DNA of 64,000 nucleotides from Actinopolymorpha singaporensis (GCF_900104745.1 NZ_LT629732.1:5629981-5693980); one strand, 5' to 3'. Positions 16,885 through 25,650 are shown, counted from the stretch's first letter. The notes: generated by a model not told the origin, from the sequence alone. Numbers and translations are program-made.

Positions 16885-17958
16885 GTGACCCCGCCGCCGA
16901 CCGAACCACTGACCGCCCTTCTGGAGCATGCCCGCGCGGACCGGGTGTTCTCCGGGGCAGCCTGGTCGGCCGGCACCGCCGACGGACCCGTCCGTCGCGG
17001 CCACCTCGGCACCCTCGCGTGGGACGGCGACCCGGTGGCCGAGGACACCGGCTGGGACCTCGCCTCGCTCACCAAACCCGTCGCGGGGCTGGTGGTGATG
17101 GCCCTGGTCGAACGCGGCCTGCTCGCGCTCACCGACACAGTGGCCATGCATCTGCCCGACTACGCAGGCACCGACAAGGCCGACCTCACCGTCTGGCACC
17201 TGCTGACCCACACCTCGGGTATCCCGGGCGGGCAGCGTCTCTACCGCGACCACCCCGACCGGGACGGCCTGCTGGCCGCCGTCCGCGACCTTCCGCTGCG
17301 CGGCGGGCCGGGCACCCGGGTGGAGTACAGCTCGCAGGGATTCATCGTGCTCGGCCTGGTCGCCGAGGCCGCCGCCGGCCGGCCGTTGGACACGTTGGTA
17401 CGCGAGTACGTCGCGGAGCCGCTCGGCGCCGCCGACCTCACCTACAACCCGCCGCGGGAACGCTGGCGCCGTACCGCGGCCACCGAGGAGTGCGCCTGGC
17501 GCGGCCGGCTGATCCAGGGCACCGTGCACGACGAGAACGCCGAGGTGCTCGGCGGGGTCTCCGCACACGCCGGACTGTTCGCCACCCTCGCGGACGTCGA
17601 ACGCCTCGGGCTGGCGCTCGTCCGCGGCGGCCGCGGAGAGTACGGCCGGCTGCTGGCGCCGCGTACGCTCGCGGTGATGACCAGGCCGGCGACCGACCAC
17701 CTGAACCTCCGCAGATCCCTTGCCTGGCAGGGAAACGACCTGCTGTCGACACTCCCCGGCGACCTGATGAGCAGGTCGGCGTACGGACACGCGGGTTTCA
17801 CCGGCACGAGCCTGTGGGTCGATCCCGAGCTCGGGCTCTACGTCGCCCTTCTCACCAACCGCGTCCACCCCGAACGCGACGCCAGCACGATGCCCCGGTT
17901 GCGGCCTCGCTTCCACAACCTCGCGGTGACCGCCGTCCTCGACGAACTCGGGGCCTGA
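16885..17958 (+). CDS. Serine beta-lactamase-like hydrolase (class C/esterase family)
   Basis: The 357-residue protein has SLTKP (SxxK nucleophile motif) near residue 69, YSSQGF (YxS-type) near residue 150 and HAGFTGTS (HxG-type) near residue 295, the three blocks of class-C beta-lactamases, penicillin-binding proteins and EstB-like esterases. No signal peptide is visible, so it is probably an intracellular esterase or amidase rather than a resistance enzyme. GTG 16885 is selected because sequence upstream of it loses coding character. It is probably co-transcribed with the enolase-superfamily gene and may process its substrate. Confidence 0.85.
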   Translation: MTPPPTEPLTALLEHARADRVFSGAAWSAGTADGPVRRGHLGTLAWDGDPVAEDTGWDLASLTKPVAGLVVMALVERGLLALTDTVAMHLPDYAGTDKADLTVWHLLTHTSGIPGGQRLYRDHPDRDGLLAAVRDLPLRGGPGTRVEYSSQGFIVLGLVAEAAAGRPLDTLVREYVAEPLGAADLTYNPPRERWRRTAATEECAWRGRLIQGTVHDENAEVLGGVSAHAGLFATLADVERLGLALVRGGRGEYGRLLAPRTLAVMTRPATDHLNLRRSLAWQGNDLLSTLPGDLMSRSAYGHAGFTGTSLWVDPELGLYVALLTNRVHPERDASTMPRLRPRFHNLAVTAVLDELGA

Positions 17959-17962
17959 GGCG

Positions 17963-18652
17963 TCAGCCGCGGCGGAACGCGAGGTTGGCGCTGCGGCACA
18001 GCGAACCCAGCTGCCAGGCCGAGACCACTCCGGTGGCCAGGGACAGCGCGACCGCGGGCGTCGAGCCGGCCAGCATCCACGCGATCCGCTCGGCGTTGGC
18101 GACGTTCATCACCACCGCGCAGACGGTCGAGACCAGCACCGCCCCGCCGCAGAGTAGGACCAGCAGGGCGAGGAGGAGCCGTACCGGAACCACCCGGCGC
18201 GCCGACACCACCAGCAGCGCGGCCAGGACGCAGCCTGCGACCCCGCCGGCGATACCGGCCCAGTCGGTGAGGTCGGACAGAACGCCCAGCCGCCACCGGT
18301 GACCGCCGGTCGGCACCTCCGCACTCCACGTCAGTCCCCAGGCAAGAACCGTCGCCGGCATGGACAGCGCGCACACCGCGGCCGTCCGCCGGCCCTGGAC
18401 CGCCGCGAGCTCGGGTGCGTACGCGACCGCGACGTCCTCCACCGGCCCGCTCTCGCGGACCGCCCTGGCCTCCGCCTCCCGCGCGGGCATCCCCGCCTCG
18501 ACGTAGGCGTCGGCGGCGTCCCGTAGCCCGTCGGCGAGTTCGGTCGTGACGTCCCGCCGGGCGCCGCGCGGACCGCGCAGGGCGTTGCCGAGGGCGGTGA
18601 CGTACGCACCGATCGGATCGTCGTCGCTACGGCGCCCGAGGACAGTCGTCAC
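17963..18652 (-). CDS. Membrane protein with permease-prefix-like N-terminus
   Basis: The 229-residue protein starts with a cytoplasmic region of about 85 residues (GAYVTALGNALRGPRGARRDVTTELADGLRDAADAY split over a helical prefix) matching the 'permease prefix' domain often found beside PadR regulators. It is followed by four membrane segments. It is a paralogue of the upstream gene, sharing the prefix, the AARAV-x-GP-ED pattern and the AAVQGR segment before membrane segment 1. Its GTG overlaps the stop of that gene (GTGA). Function unknown; probably a membrane-stress or envelope protein controlled by PadR. Confidence 0.75.
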   Translation of the reverse strand: MTTVLGRRSDDDPIGAYVTALGNALRGPRGARRDVTTELADGLRDAADAYVEAGMPAREAEARAVRESGPVEDVAVAYAPELAAVQGRRTAAVCALSMPATVLAWGLTWSAEVPTGGHRWRLGVLSDLTDWAGIAGGVAGCVLAALLVVSARRVVPVRLLLALLVLLCGGAVLVSTVCAVVMNVANAERIAWMLAGSTPAVALSLATGVVSAWQLGSLCRSANLAFRRG

Positions 18653-19380
18653 CGTCCCACCCGTTCCACTCGTCCCACGTGCTCCATACCAGCCGGCGCG
18701 GGACCCGACGGCGTACGGGCGGCGGCGAACGCCGACCACAGCGACCGCACCAGTGACCGGACCAGCAGGCACGCGCAGACGACGGTGACCGAACCCACGA
18801 GGAGTCCGATCCAGGAGGTCGCGAACGCCTGGCCCGGCCCGTCGGCGTTGACGAGCATCATCGCCACCGAACAGCTCAGCGTGACCGTGAACGCGACCGC
18901 GCCGATGATTCCCACCGCACCGGTGAGCGAGGTGGCCGGGCGCTCACGCCGGGCCGCGAGCACCATGAGGAGGATCAGCACCACGGCACAACCACCGCCC
19001 AGCAGGTCGGTCGCGGTGACCACCCGGGACAACGCCGACACGACGCCGTTCGGCGGGGCGTTCCACGGGCCCGCGATCATCCACGGCACGTCCCACAGGA
19101 GGTTGAGGCCGGGCATGAGGACGGCGACGAGCATCGCCGTGTGCCGGCCCTGTACCGCGGTGAGTTCGGGCCGGCAGGCAGCTGCGGTGTCCTCGGCCGG
19201 TCCGCACTCGGCGACGGCCCGCGCCTGCGCCTTCTCCGCCGGGACGCCGGCTCGGACGTGGGCTTCGGCGGCGTCGTACAGGCCGTCGGAAAGCTCGCGC
19301 AGCATCCCGGCCCGAGCCGACGCCGGGCCGGGCAGGAGAGCACGCACCCGCCCGACGTATCCGTCGATCTGCGCGCTCAT
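18649..19380 (-). CDS. Membrane protein with permease-prefix-like N-terminus, paralogue
   Basis: The 243-residue product has a helical cytoplasmic prefix (residues 1-80, including MLRELSDGLYDAAEAHVRAGVPAEKAQARAVAECGPAED), then about four membrane segments and a basic tail. It is paralogous to the next gene downstream. The ATG at 19380 overlaps the padR stop (ATGA), so padR and both membrane genes form a translationally coupled three-gene operon. No catalytic motif is visible. A role as a PadR-controlled membrane protein is inferred from arrangement only. Confidence 0.75.
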   Translation of the reverse strand: MSAQIDGYVGRVRALLPGPASARAGMLRELSDGLYDAAEAHVRAGVPAEKAQARAVAECGPAEDTAAACRPELTAVQGRHTAMLVAVLMPGLNLLWDVPWMIAGPWNAPPNGVVSALSRVVTATDLLGGGCAVVLILLMVLAARRERPATSLTGAVGIIGAVAFTVTLSCSVAMMLVNADGPGQAFATSWIGLLVGSVTVVCACLLVRSLVRSLWSAFAAARTPSGPAPAGMEHVGRVERVGR

Positions 19381-19700
19381 CGCGACTCCCCCAGGACATC
19401 GCCGATCGCCGCGGTGAACCGGCTCCAGTCGGCCCGCTCCCGGGCCAGCTCCTGCCGCCCGGCGCGGGTGAGCTGGTAGGTGCGCCGCCGGCGGCCGCCG
19501 ACGATGCTCCACCGCCCGGAGATGTACCGGGCGCGTTCGAGGCGGCGCAGCGCCGGATAGACGCTTCCGGTGGGCAGGTCGAGCACGCCACCGCTGCGGG
19601 CCTGCAGGGCCTCGATGATCGCGTAGCCGTGCAGGGGCCCGTCGGCGAGGGTCGCGAGCAGCAGCGCGTCGAGGTGCCCACGCACGATGTCGGGCTTCAC
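19377..19700 (-). CDS. PadR-family transcriptional regulator
   Basis: The 107-residue winged-helix protein has the PadR core: LLLATLADGPLHGYAIIEAL, then LPTGSVYPALRRLERARYI and a beta wing RRRRTYQLTRAGR, with a short C-terminal helix. PadR proteins usually repress adjacent membrane or transporter genes in response to small ligands or stress. The GTG at 19700 gives the family N-terminus. A TAnnnT element (TAGGCT, 19709-19714 on the minus strand) lies about 8 nt before it, so the transcript may be nearly leaderless. It may also control the divergent multicopper oxidase operon. Confidence 0.92.
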   Translation of the reverse strand: MKPDIVRGHLDALLLATLADGPLHGYAIIEALQARSGGVLDLPTGSVYPALRRLERARYISGRWSIVGGRRRRTYQLTRAGRQELARERADWSRFTAAIGDVLGESR

Positions 19701-19830
19701 AAGTACGCAGCCTACTCATCCGTACCACTGTCGGACAGCTCCGCGGCACGGCCCTCAGGGGCGAACTCCGGTATTCCCCTGAGCGGATGCCGGGGTGGGG
19801 GCGGGCATCGAAGACCAGGGAACAACCCGA

Positions 19831-19859
19831 TTCATATGTAGGCAGCCGACACATAGCCT
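19831..19859 (+). promoter_or_regulatory. Candidate promoter with ATGT/ACAT dyad for the oxidase operon
   Basis: TTCATA at 19831-19836 and TAGCCT at 19854-19859 are separated by 17 bp. The spacer holds an ATGT-N11-ACAT dyad. PadR operators are often ATGT/ACAT dyads (usually with a shorter spacer), so control by the divergent padR product is plausible. Confidence 0.4.
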
Positions 19860-19893
19860 GGGCGGGTTCGCATCCGACTCTCGAGGAGGTCCG

Positions 19894-20421
19894 TTGCCCT
19901 CCGCCGTCCTCACCGCCGGCCCCCGGCCCAGTCCGCCGGGGGCCCCCGCGGGCGGGCCGCGGGCCACGCTGTGGCTGCTGCGGTTCGTCGCGCTCGTCCA
20001 CGCAGGCCTGGCGGTCGGCCAGCCCCTGCTCGCCGGGATCTACCTCAGCGGCCGCTTCGACGCGCTCGCCACCCACTCGCTCAACGCCGGCCTGGTGATG
20101 CTCGCCTGCATGTGGCAGTTCGGTGCCGCACTGCTCTACGTCTGGCCCGGCCGGGGGCGCGGCTGGCCCGTCCTGGTCACCGCGCTGCTGTTCTTCGCCG
20201 AGGGTCTCCAGATCGGCATGGGGTACGCCGGCCGGCTCACCGTGCACGTGCCCCTCGGCGTCGCGATCGTCACGACACAGGTGGTGTTCGCGGTCTGGCT
20301 GTTCCGGTCCGGTGCCCGCCGCTCCGGGCGCGGTCCGCGCGTTCGGGGTCGTTCCCGCACGGGCGCTGCCGAGCAGCCCGCTCCGGCCGGGTCCCACCCG
20401 AAGGCAGGTGAGCAGGCATGA
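19894..20421 (+). CDS. Four-helix membrane protein, upstream partner of multicopper oxidase
   Basis: This 175-residue protein has four membrane segments: WLLRFVALVHAGLAVGQPLLAG, a middle pair around GLVMLACMWQFGAALLY and VLVTALLFFAEGLQIG, and PLGVAIVTTQVVFAVWLF. It is a clear paralogue of the next gene, sharing QP-LAGxYL-G, HVPLGV and TQxxF patterns. The start is a TTG, chosen because a perfect GAGGAGG site lies 4 nt upstream; in-frame ATG codons further 5' lack a site. Its stop overlaps the next ATG (ATGA). Function unknown. The position before a multicopper oxidase suggests a quinone- or copper-related membrane role. Confidence 0.75.
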   Translation: MPSAVLTAGPRPSPPGAPAGGPRATLWLLRFVALVHAGLAVGQPLLAGIYLSGRFDALATHSLNAGLVMLACMWQFGAALLYVWPGRGRGWPVLVTALLFFAEGLQIGMGYAGRLTVHVPLGVAIVTTQVVFAVWLFRSGARRSGRGPRVRGRSRTGAAEQPAPAGSHPKAGEQA

Positions 20422-20855
20422 CCACCCTGACGGAGGCGAAACGGACGCCCGGAACCCGGCCGCGGCGATCCCTGCTCGCACTGCGGATCGCCGCGCTTGT
20501 CCTGACCGCGGCCATGTTTCTCCAGCCCGTGCTGGCCGGGAGCTACCTCACCGGGAACGTGGGCGCGCTCGGTACGCACGAGACGAACGCACACGTGGTC
20601 ACCTCGCTGGTGTTCGTACAGCTGGCGGCCGCCCTGGTGTACGCGTGGCGGGGCGGCGGACGCTGGTGGCCGGCGGCGTTGTCGGCCGTGCTGCTGGTGG
20701 CCGCTGAGACCCAGGTGTTTCTCGGCTATGCCCAGACCCTGCTCGTGCACGTCCCCCTCGGTGTGGGCCTTGTCCTCACGCAGATCCTCTTCACCTGTTG
20801 GCTGACGGGTTCGCACGCACGCCGGGCCCGAGTGCGTAAGGAGAACCGTCGATGA
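20418..20855 (+). CDS. Four-helix membrane protein, paralogue of the preceding gene
   Basis: The 145-residue protein has the same four-segment layout as its upstream neighbour (LRIAALVLTAAMFLQPVLAG near residue 25; LVHVPLGVGLVLTQILFTCW at the end) and must derive from a tandem duplication. Both its start and its stop lie in ATGA overlaps, with the upstream paralogue at 20418 and with the multicopper oxidase at 20852, so all three proteins are probably made in linked amounts. No known domain is recognised. Confidence 0.75.
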   Translation: MTTLTEAKRTPGTRPRRSLLALRIAALVLTAAMFLQPVLAGSYLTGNVGALGTHETNAHVVTSLVFVQLAAALVYAWRGGGRWWPAALSAVLLVAAETQVFLGYAQTLLVHVPLGVGLVLTQILFTCWLTGSHARRARVRKENRR

Positions 20856-22453
20856 GTACAGCGCTGTCAAGGCGAGGTTTCCTCGGTCTGGTCGGTGCGG
20901 CCGGTGCGGCGGGAGCCGCAGGGTCCTTCGGCCTGGCAGGCTGCGGCCGGGACACCACCGGCCAGACGGCCCAGCTGCTCACCAGCCTCGGCCCCACACC
21001 ACGGCCGTACGCCGTTCCGCTGCCGGTGCCCGCTGTCAAGAAGCCCTTGCGCAGCGACGCCACCACCGACTACTACGAGATCGTCCAGCGAGTCGCCGAC
21101 GTGGAGATCCTCCCTGGGCTGAGGACACCGATCCTCGGGTACGACGGCACGTTTCCGGGGCCCACGCTGGTGAGCCGCAGCGGGCGGCGGACCGTCGTAC
21201 GTCACCGCAACACCCTCCCGGTGCCGACCGTGGTGCACCTGCACGGCGGGCACACGCCACCCGACCACGACGGCTATCCCGTCGACCTGCTGCTGCCGGC
21301 CGGCGGCTGGAATCCGGGTACGGGACACGGCCACGGCGCCGGTCACGGCGCGAGCCCGACCACCGGCTCGATGGCCGGCGACGTACGCAAGGGGGTGCGC
21401 GACTACGCGTATCCGTTCCACCAGCGCGCGGCGACGTTGTGGTACCACGACCACCGGATGGACTTCACCGGCGCGCAGGTCTACCGCGGCCTGGCCGGCT
21501 TCCACCTGGTGCACGACGACGAGGAGCAGGCACTGCCGCTGCCGAGCGGCGAGCGGGACGTGCCGCTGATGATCTGCGACCGGGCGTTCGAGGAGGACGG
21601 CGCGTTCCGCTACCCCGCGCTCGACCGGGAGCTCCGCTCGACGCCGGGCGTCACCTCCGCCTACATGGAAGGCGTTCTGGGCGACGTCATCCTGGTCAAC
21701 GGCGCGCCGTGGCCGGTGATGGAGGTGGCCGCCGCGCGCTACCGCTTCCGGATCCTGAACGCCTCCAACGCCCGCCGCTACCGGCTGGCCCTCGATCCCG
21801 GGCCCAGGGAGGGCGCGCCGTTCGTCCAGGTCGGCGGGGACGGCGGCCTGCTCGAACATCCCCTGGACCAGGACACCATCGTCGCCGCCCCGGCCGAGCG
21901 CTTCGACGTGGTGGTGGACTTCTCGGCGTACAGGCCCGGAACGCTGGTGACGATGGTCAACCAACTGGGCAGCGGGCCGACCGCGCGGGTGATGCGGTTC
22001 CGGGTGACCGGCCGGGTGAAGGACGACAGCGCGATCCCGGCCAGGCTCGCCAGAATCGAGAAGCTCGACCCCGCGAAGGCGGTGCGCACGCGGGAGTGGC
22101 GGTTCTCCCGGGGCGACGTGCACGGCGAGAAGGGCTGGACCATCAACGGCCGGCCGTTCGACGCGCGCCGGATGGACGCCCGGCCACGGCTCGGCGACAT
22201 CGAGATCTGGCGGTTCCAGGCCGACCTGCACCATCCTGTGCACGTGCACCTCGACCCCTTCCAGGTGGTCCGGCGCGGCAACCGTGGTCCCGGACGCTTC
22301 GACGCCGGCTGGAAGGACACCGTCGACCTGCGGCCCACGGAGTACGTCGACGTGGCGGTGCGCTTCACCGACTACACCGGGCCGTACCTCCTGCACTGCC
22401 ACAACCTCGAGCACGAGGACATGGCGATGATGGCCGCGTTCGCCACCACCTGA
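20852..22453 (+). CDS. Tat-exported multicopper oxidase lipoprotein
   Basis: The 533-residue protein begins with a twin-arginine signal (SRRGFLGLVG) ending in a lipobox-like LAGC near residue 31, so it is likely exported folded and lipid-anchored. Copper motifs appear in order: HLHGGHTPP, LWYHDHRMD, HPVHVHLDPFQV and LLHCHNLEHEDMAMM, giving the type 1, 2 and 3 sites of laccase/CueO/bilirubin-oxidase-like enzymes. It oxidises phenols, bilirubin-like pigments or metal ions with reduction of O2. It is translationally coupled to two paralogous membrane proteins, which is the unusual part. Confidence 0.92.
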   Translation: MSTALSRRGFLGLVGAAGAAGAAGSFGLAGCGRDTTGQTAQLLTSLGPTPRPYAVPLPVPAVKKPLRSDATTDYYEIVQRVADVEILPGLRTPILGYDGTFPGPTLVSRSGRRTVVRHRNTLPVPTVVHLHGGHTPPDHDGYPVDLLLPAGGWNPGTGHGHGAGHGASPTTGSMAGDVRKGVRDYAYPFHQRAATLWYHDHRMDFTGAQVYRGLAGFHLVHDDEEQALPLPSGERDVPLMICDRAFEEDGAFRYPALDRELRSTPGVTSAYMEGVLGDVILVNGAPWPVMEVAAARYRFRILNASNARRYRLALDPGPREGAPFVQVGGDGGLLEHPLDQDTIVAAPAERFDVVVDFSAYRPGTLVTMVNQLGSGPTARVMRFRVTGRVKDDSAIPARLARIEKLDPAKAVRTREWRFSRGDVHGEKGWTINGRPFDARRMDARPRLGDIEIWRFQADLHHPVHVHLDPFQVVRRGNRGPGRFDAGWKDTVDLRPTEYVDVAVRFTDYTGPYLLHCHNLEHEDMAMMAAFATT

Positions 22454-22497
22454 GCCGGACCGCTGCCGAGCGAGCCCGCGCCGCCTCGAAGCGCCGA

Positions 22498-23760
22498 CTA
22501 CCTCGACGTGAACGCGCGGTGCACCTTGCGGACCGCGTGGGCGATGTCGTCCACGTCGGCGTCGGTGTAGCGCTCGTTCCAGGAAACCACCAGCAGCCGT
22601 TCGCCGATCAGGCGTTCGGCCTCCGGGCAAAGCCCGACGTCGTACGTGGGCTCGACGCGCGCGGGCGGTGAGAGGAGCGGGTAGCCGGAACGGCCGTAGG
22701 TACGGCGTTCGGTGAGTACCGGCGTCCGGTAGACGGGCCGGGTCAGGTAGCCGCCGTTGGCGGGGATGCCCTCCGCCGCCAGCGCCTTGCCGTAGTCGTG
22801 GCAGGTGCCGCCGGCCTGGCCCGGGTCGACGACGAGGGGGTACTGCCAGTAGCTCACGCCGCCCTCGTCCGGCGGAATCGCCAATCCCGCAAGGCCGGAG
22901 AGCGCGGCACCGAGCCGCCGCGCACCGGCCCGCCGGTCCGCCACCACGCCCGCGAGCTTGGGAAGCTGGGCGCGGGCCACCGCCGCCTGCAGTTCGGTCA
23001 TGCGGTAGTTGGTGGACAGGAACAGGTGGGTGCGCTCGTCGGTGTCGCGCGGCCAGCCCTTGTCGGCGAACAGCCGCATCATCCTGGCCAGGTCGTCGTC
23101 ACCGGTGATGCACAGACCGCCGTCGCCCGCGGTGATGTGCTTGGACTGCTGCAGGCTGAAGCACCCGATCTGGCCGACCGTGCCCGCGAGCCGCCCGTCG
23201 GAACAGCGGGTGAGGTACGCCTGGGCGCAGTCCTCGACCAGCAGCAGGCCGTGCGCGTCGGCCAGCGCCCGCAACTCCACCACCGGCGCCGGTGCGCCGA
23301 ACAGGTGCACCGCGATGATCGCCCTGGTGCGCGGGGTGATCCGGGAGCGGACCGAGGCCACGTCGAGGTTGCCGGTGCGCGGATCGACGTCGGCGAAGAC
23401 TGGAACGGCGTTCTGCATCAGGATCGGCAGCACGGTGCCTGCGTCGGTGATCGGCGTGGTGATGATCTCGTCGCCCGGCTCGGGGTCGACGGCGGCGACC
23501 GCGAGGTGCAGCGCGGCGGTGCCCGAACTCGACGCGACCGCGTGCGGGAGCCCGTAGTAGTCGGCGAACTCGCGTTCCAGTTGCCGGGTCTCGTCGCCAA
23601 CCGTGCTGTTGAGCCGGCCGGAGGCCACCACCCGGGTGACCGCCTCGATCTCCTCGGCTCCCAGGGTGCGGCCCGCCGCGTTGCCCACGCTCGGGAAAGC
23701 TGCGGTGCGGACCGGCGTGCCGCCGTCGAGTGCGAGGGTCTGCTCGTCCGGCTGGCTCAT
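22498..23760 (-). CDS. DegT/DnrJ/EryC1/StrS-family aminotransferase
   Basis: The 420-residue PLP enzyme has the sugar-aminotransferase layout: ASSSGTAALHLAVAAV binding PLP phosphate near residue 80, VEDCAQAY (Asp), and SLQQSKHITAGDGG with the Schiff-base lysine near residue 205. Family members transaminate keto-sugars or inososes, and some act as dehydratases. It opens with ALDGGTPVRT, shared with the second aminotransferase 700 bp away. It is transcribed away from the gap holding one of the TACGGTC palindromes. The substrate is unknown; the island context suggests an unusual amino or keto sugar. Confidence 0.9.
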   Translation of the reverse strand: MSQPDEQTLALDGGTPVRTAAFPSVGNAAGRTLGAEEIEAVTRVVASGRLNSTVGDETRQLEREFADYYGLPHAVASSSGTAALHLAVAAVDPEPGDEIITTPITDAGTVLPILMQNAVPVFADVDPRTGNLDVASVRSRITPRTRAIIAVHLFGAPAPVVELRALADAHGLLLVEDCAQAYLTRCSDGRLAGTVGQIGCFSLQQSKHITAGDGGLCITGDDDLARMMRLFADKGWPRDTDERTHLFLSTNYRMTELQAAVARAQLPKLAGVVADRRAGARRLGAALSGLAGLAIPPDEGGVSYWQYPLVVDPGQAGGTCHDYGKALAAEGIPANGGYLTRPVYRTPVLTERRTYGRSGYPLLSPPARVEPTYDVGLCPEAERLIGERLLVVSWNERYTDADVDDIAHAVRKVHRAFTSR

Positions 23761-23831
23761 GCGTACCTCACCATGCTTACCTCACAGGGGATCCGTCGCG
23801 CGTGCGTACTGTCCGGCCGAAGCACAATCTA

Positions 23832-23846
23832 TACGGTCTTGACCTA
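23832..23846. promoter_or_regulatory. TACGGTC-TT-GACCTA palindrome (site C)
   Basis: This site matches 6-7 of the bases in each arm of the perfect palindrome found before the epimerase operon. It lies in the divergent gap between the two aminotransferase transcription units, 72 nt before one start and 86 nt before the other. On the minus strand it sits just upstream of a TAGATT -10 candidate. Confidence 0.5.
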
Positions 23847-23932
23847 AAGTCCAGTACGCGGCAAGCTCGCTGGGAACGCTTCAGCCTTTTCGCCGCACGT
23901 CCTCGCATGTCCCCCGCCCGGAGGAGACAGCA

Positions 23933-24331
23933 ATGACCAGTTCCGGCCCAACCGACAGCTCCGCGCCCGGCGCCGTCTCCGAATCGCTCCCAACCGGTCG
24001 TGGCCCGCGCCGGCGTGACGTCCTCCGCCTCGCCACCCTCGGAGCGGTCGGTGCGGCCGGCGTACTCTCGCCTTTCTCCGGGCCGGAACGGGCCGCACCG
24101 GACTCGGTCGTGGGCCGCTACGTGTACGTCGACAACGACGGCGTACGCAACGCCGTCTACCGCATCGTCGGCGCCACCCGCCCGGACGCGCGCACCCTCG
24201 TCCTGGACGTCGGTGACCTCACCACGATCCGGGGGTACGTCGATCCGGAGGACTTCGAGAAGGGATACACCCACGACGTGGCCGAAGGTGCCGCCGCCCG
24301 CATCCCGCTCACCCGGGAGTGGTCGGCATGA
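23933..24331 (+). CDS. Small Tat-exported protein of unknown function
   Basis: The 132-residue product has a twin-arginine signal (PRRRDVLRLATLGAVGAAGV, residues 26-45) and a mature part of about 80 residues with the beta-rich pattern VVGRYVYVDNDGVRNAVYRIVG and TLVLDVGDLTTIRGYVDPEDF. No family is recognised. The start has a GGAGGAG site about 8 nt upstream. It sits between two divergent DegT-type aminotransferases and 110 nt before the second. It may be an extracytoplasmic sugar-binding or accessory protein; this is inference from context. Confidence 0.7.
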   Translation: MTSSGPTDSSAPGAVSESLPTGRGPRRRDVLRLATLGAVGAAGVLSPFSGPERAAPDSVVGRYVYVDNDGVRNAVYRIVGATRPDARTLVLDVGDLTTIRGYVDPEDFEKGYTHDVAEGAAARIPLTREWSA

Positions 24332-24441
24332 CGGCCCGCCACACCGTTCCAGGCTCCGTTCCACACACTGTCCCACTCGCTCAACCGCACCCCGAACCCC
24401 ACACCGAACCACCCGACCAACCACACGAGGTGACCGCAGCC

Positions 24442-25650
24442 ATGGCCAGCACGCTCGCCCTCCGGGGCGGCACTCCCGTCCGTACCCGACCCTTCCCTTC
24501 CTGGCCGGTGGCCGGCCAGGAGGTGGGCGCCGAACTGCTCGACGTCCTGGACTCCGGGAAGTGGGGCAGCACGCACGGCGAGCGGGTGGCCGCGTTCGAA
24601 CGCGACTTCGCCGAATACCAGCAGGCGGCGCACTGTGTCTGCGTGAGCAGCGGAACCCTCGCCCTGGTCGCCGGGCTGCGGGCGGCCGGGGTCGGGATCG
24701 GCGACGAGGTGGTCGTTCCGCCGTACACCTTCATCGCCAGCGCGGCGGCTGTGGTGCTCGTCGGGGCGGTCCCCGTGTTCGCCGACGTCGATCCTGCCAC
24801 CCACCTGCTGGACCCGGCGGCGGCAGCGGCCGCGATCACCCCGCGCACCCGGGCGGTGATGCCGGTGCACATCGCCGGCCGGCCGTGCGACCTCGACGCG
24901 TTCGCCGCGATCGGCCGCGAACACGGCGTGGCGATCGTCGAGGACGCCGCGCAGGCCCATGGTGCGGAGTGGCGGGGTCGCCGCGTCGGCGCGCTCGGCG
25001 ACCTCGGGACGTTCAGCTTCCAGACGTCGAAGAACATGAGTGCCGGTGAGGGCGGCGCCATGGTGACCAACGACGACCGGCTCGCCGAACGCCTGTACGC
25101 CCTCGCCAACGTCGGCCGGGTCCGCGGCGGCGGGTGGTACCAACACGAGTACCTGGGCTACAACCTGCGGCTGACCGAGTTCCAGGCGGCGATCCTCGCG
25201 GGGCAGCTGCGCGACCACCCGGCGACCCAGGCGACCCGGGACGCCAACGCTCGCCTGCTCGGCTCCCTGCTGGGGGACGTGGAAGGCGTGCTGGTGGCCG
25301 CGGACGATCCGAACGTCACCGCCCACGGCCGGCACCTGTTCCTGATGCGCCTGCCCGCGCTGGGTGTCGCCGGGAAGCGGGACGAGTTCGTGCAGGCGCT
25401 TGCCGCAGAGGGCGTCCCCTGCTCGGGCGGTTACGTCGGGCTGCACCGCAACAACGCCCTGCGGGAGGAGATCGCCGCGATCACCAAGCGGCTCGACCTC
25501 CCGTACGACGAGCCGCGGGTTCCGGGCGCGGAGCAGGTCGCCGCCGACACCGTGTGGCTGCCGCAGCCCGCGCTGCTCGGCACCGAGGACGACGTACGCG
25601 ACATCGCCGCGGCGGTGAGCAAGGTCCTCGGCCAGGCGCACACGCTCTGA
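24442..25650 (+). CDS. DegT/DnrJ/EryC1/StrS-family aminotransferase, second copy
   Basis: The 402-residue PLP enzyme has SSGTLALVAGLRAAG for phosphate binding, VEDAAQAHGA (Asp) and SFQTSKNMSAGEGG with the catalytic lysine near residue 195. This is the form close to the inosose/AHBA-synthase-like members of the family. The ATG at 24442 has a GAGGTGA site; a GTG four codons earlier is possible, and the CA-rich stretch upstream is not typical coding sequence. It is a distant paralogue of the minus-strand enzyme. It ends at the long hairpin and terminator array separating it from the convergent operon. Confidence 0.9.
   Translation: MASTLALRGGTPVRTRPFPSWPVAGQEVGAELLDVLDSGKWGSTHGERVAAFERDFAEYQQAAHCVCVSSGTLALVAGLRAAGVGIGDEVVVPPYTFIASAAAVVLVGAVPVFADVDPATHLLDPAAAAAAITPRTRAVMPVHIAGRPCDLDAFAAIGREHGVAIVEDAAQAHGAEWRGRRVGALGDLGTFSFQTSKNMSAGEGGAMVTNDDRLAERLYALANVGRVRGGGWYQHEYLGYNLRLTEFQAAILAGQLRDHPATQATRDANARLLGSLLGDVEGVLVAADDPNVTAHGRHLFLMRLPALGVAGKRDEFVQALAAEGVPCSGGYVGLHRNNALREEIAAITKRLDLPYDEPRVPGAEQVAADTVWLPQPALLGTEDDVRDIAAAVSKVLGQAHTL

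Noticed and set aside
16885-17958. Beta-lactam resistance gene
   Set aside because: The motifs are those of the broad serine beta-lactamase/esterase family, there is no secretion signal, and the neighbour is a sugar-acid dehydratase.
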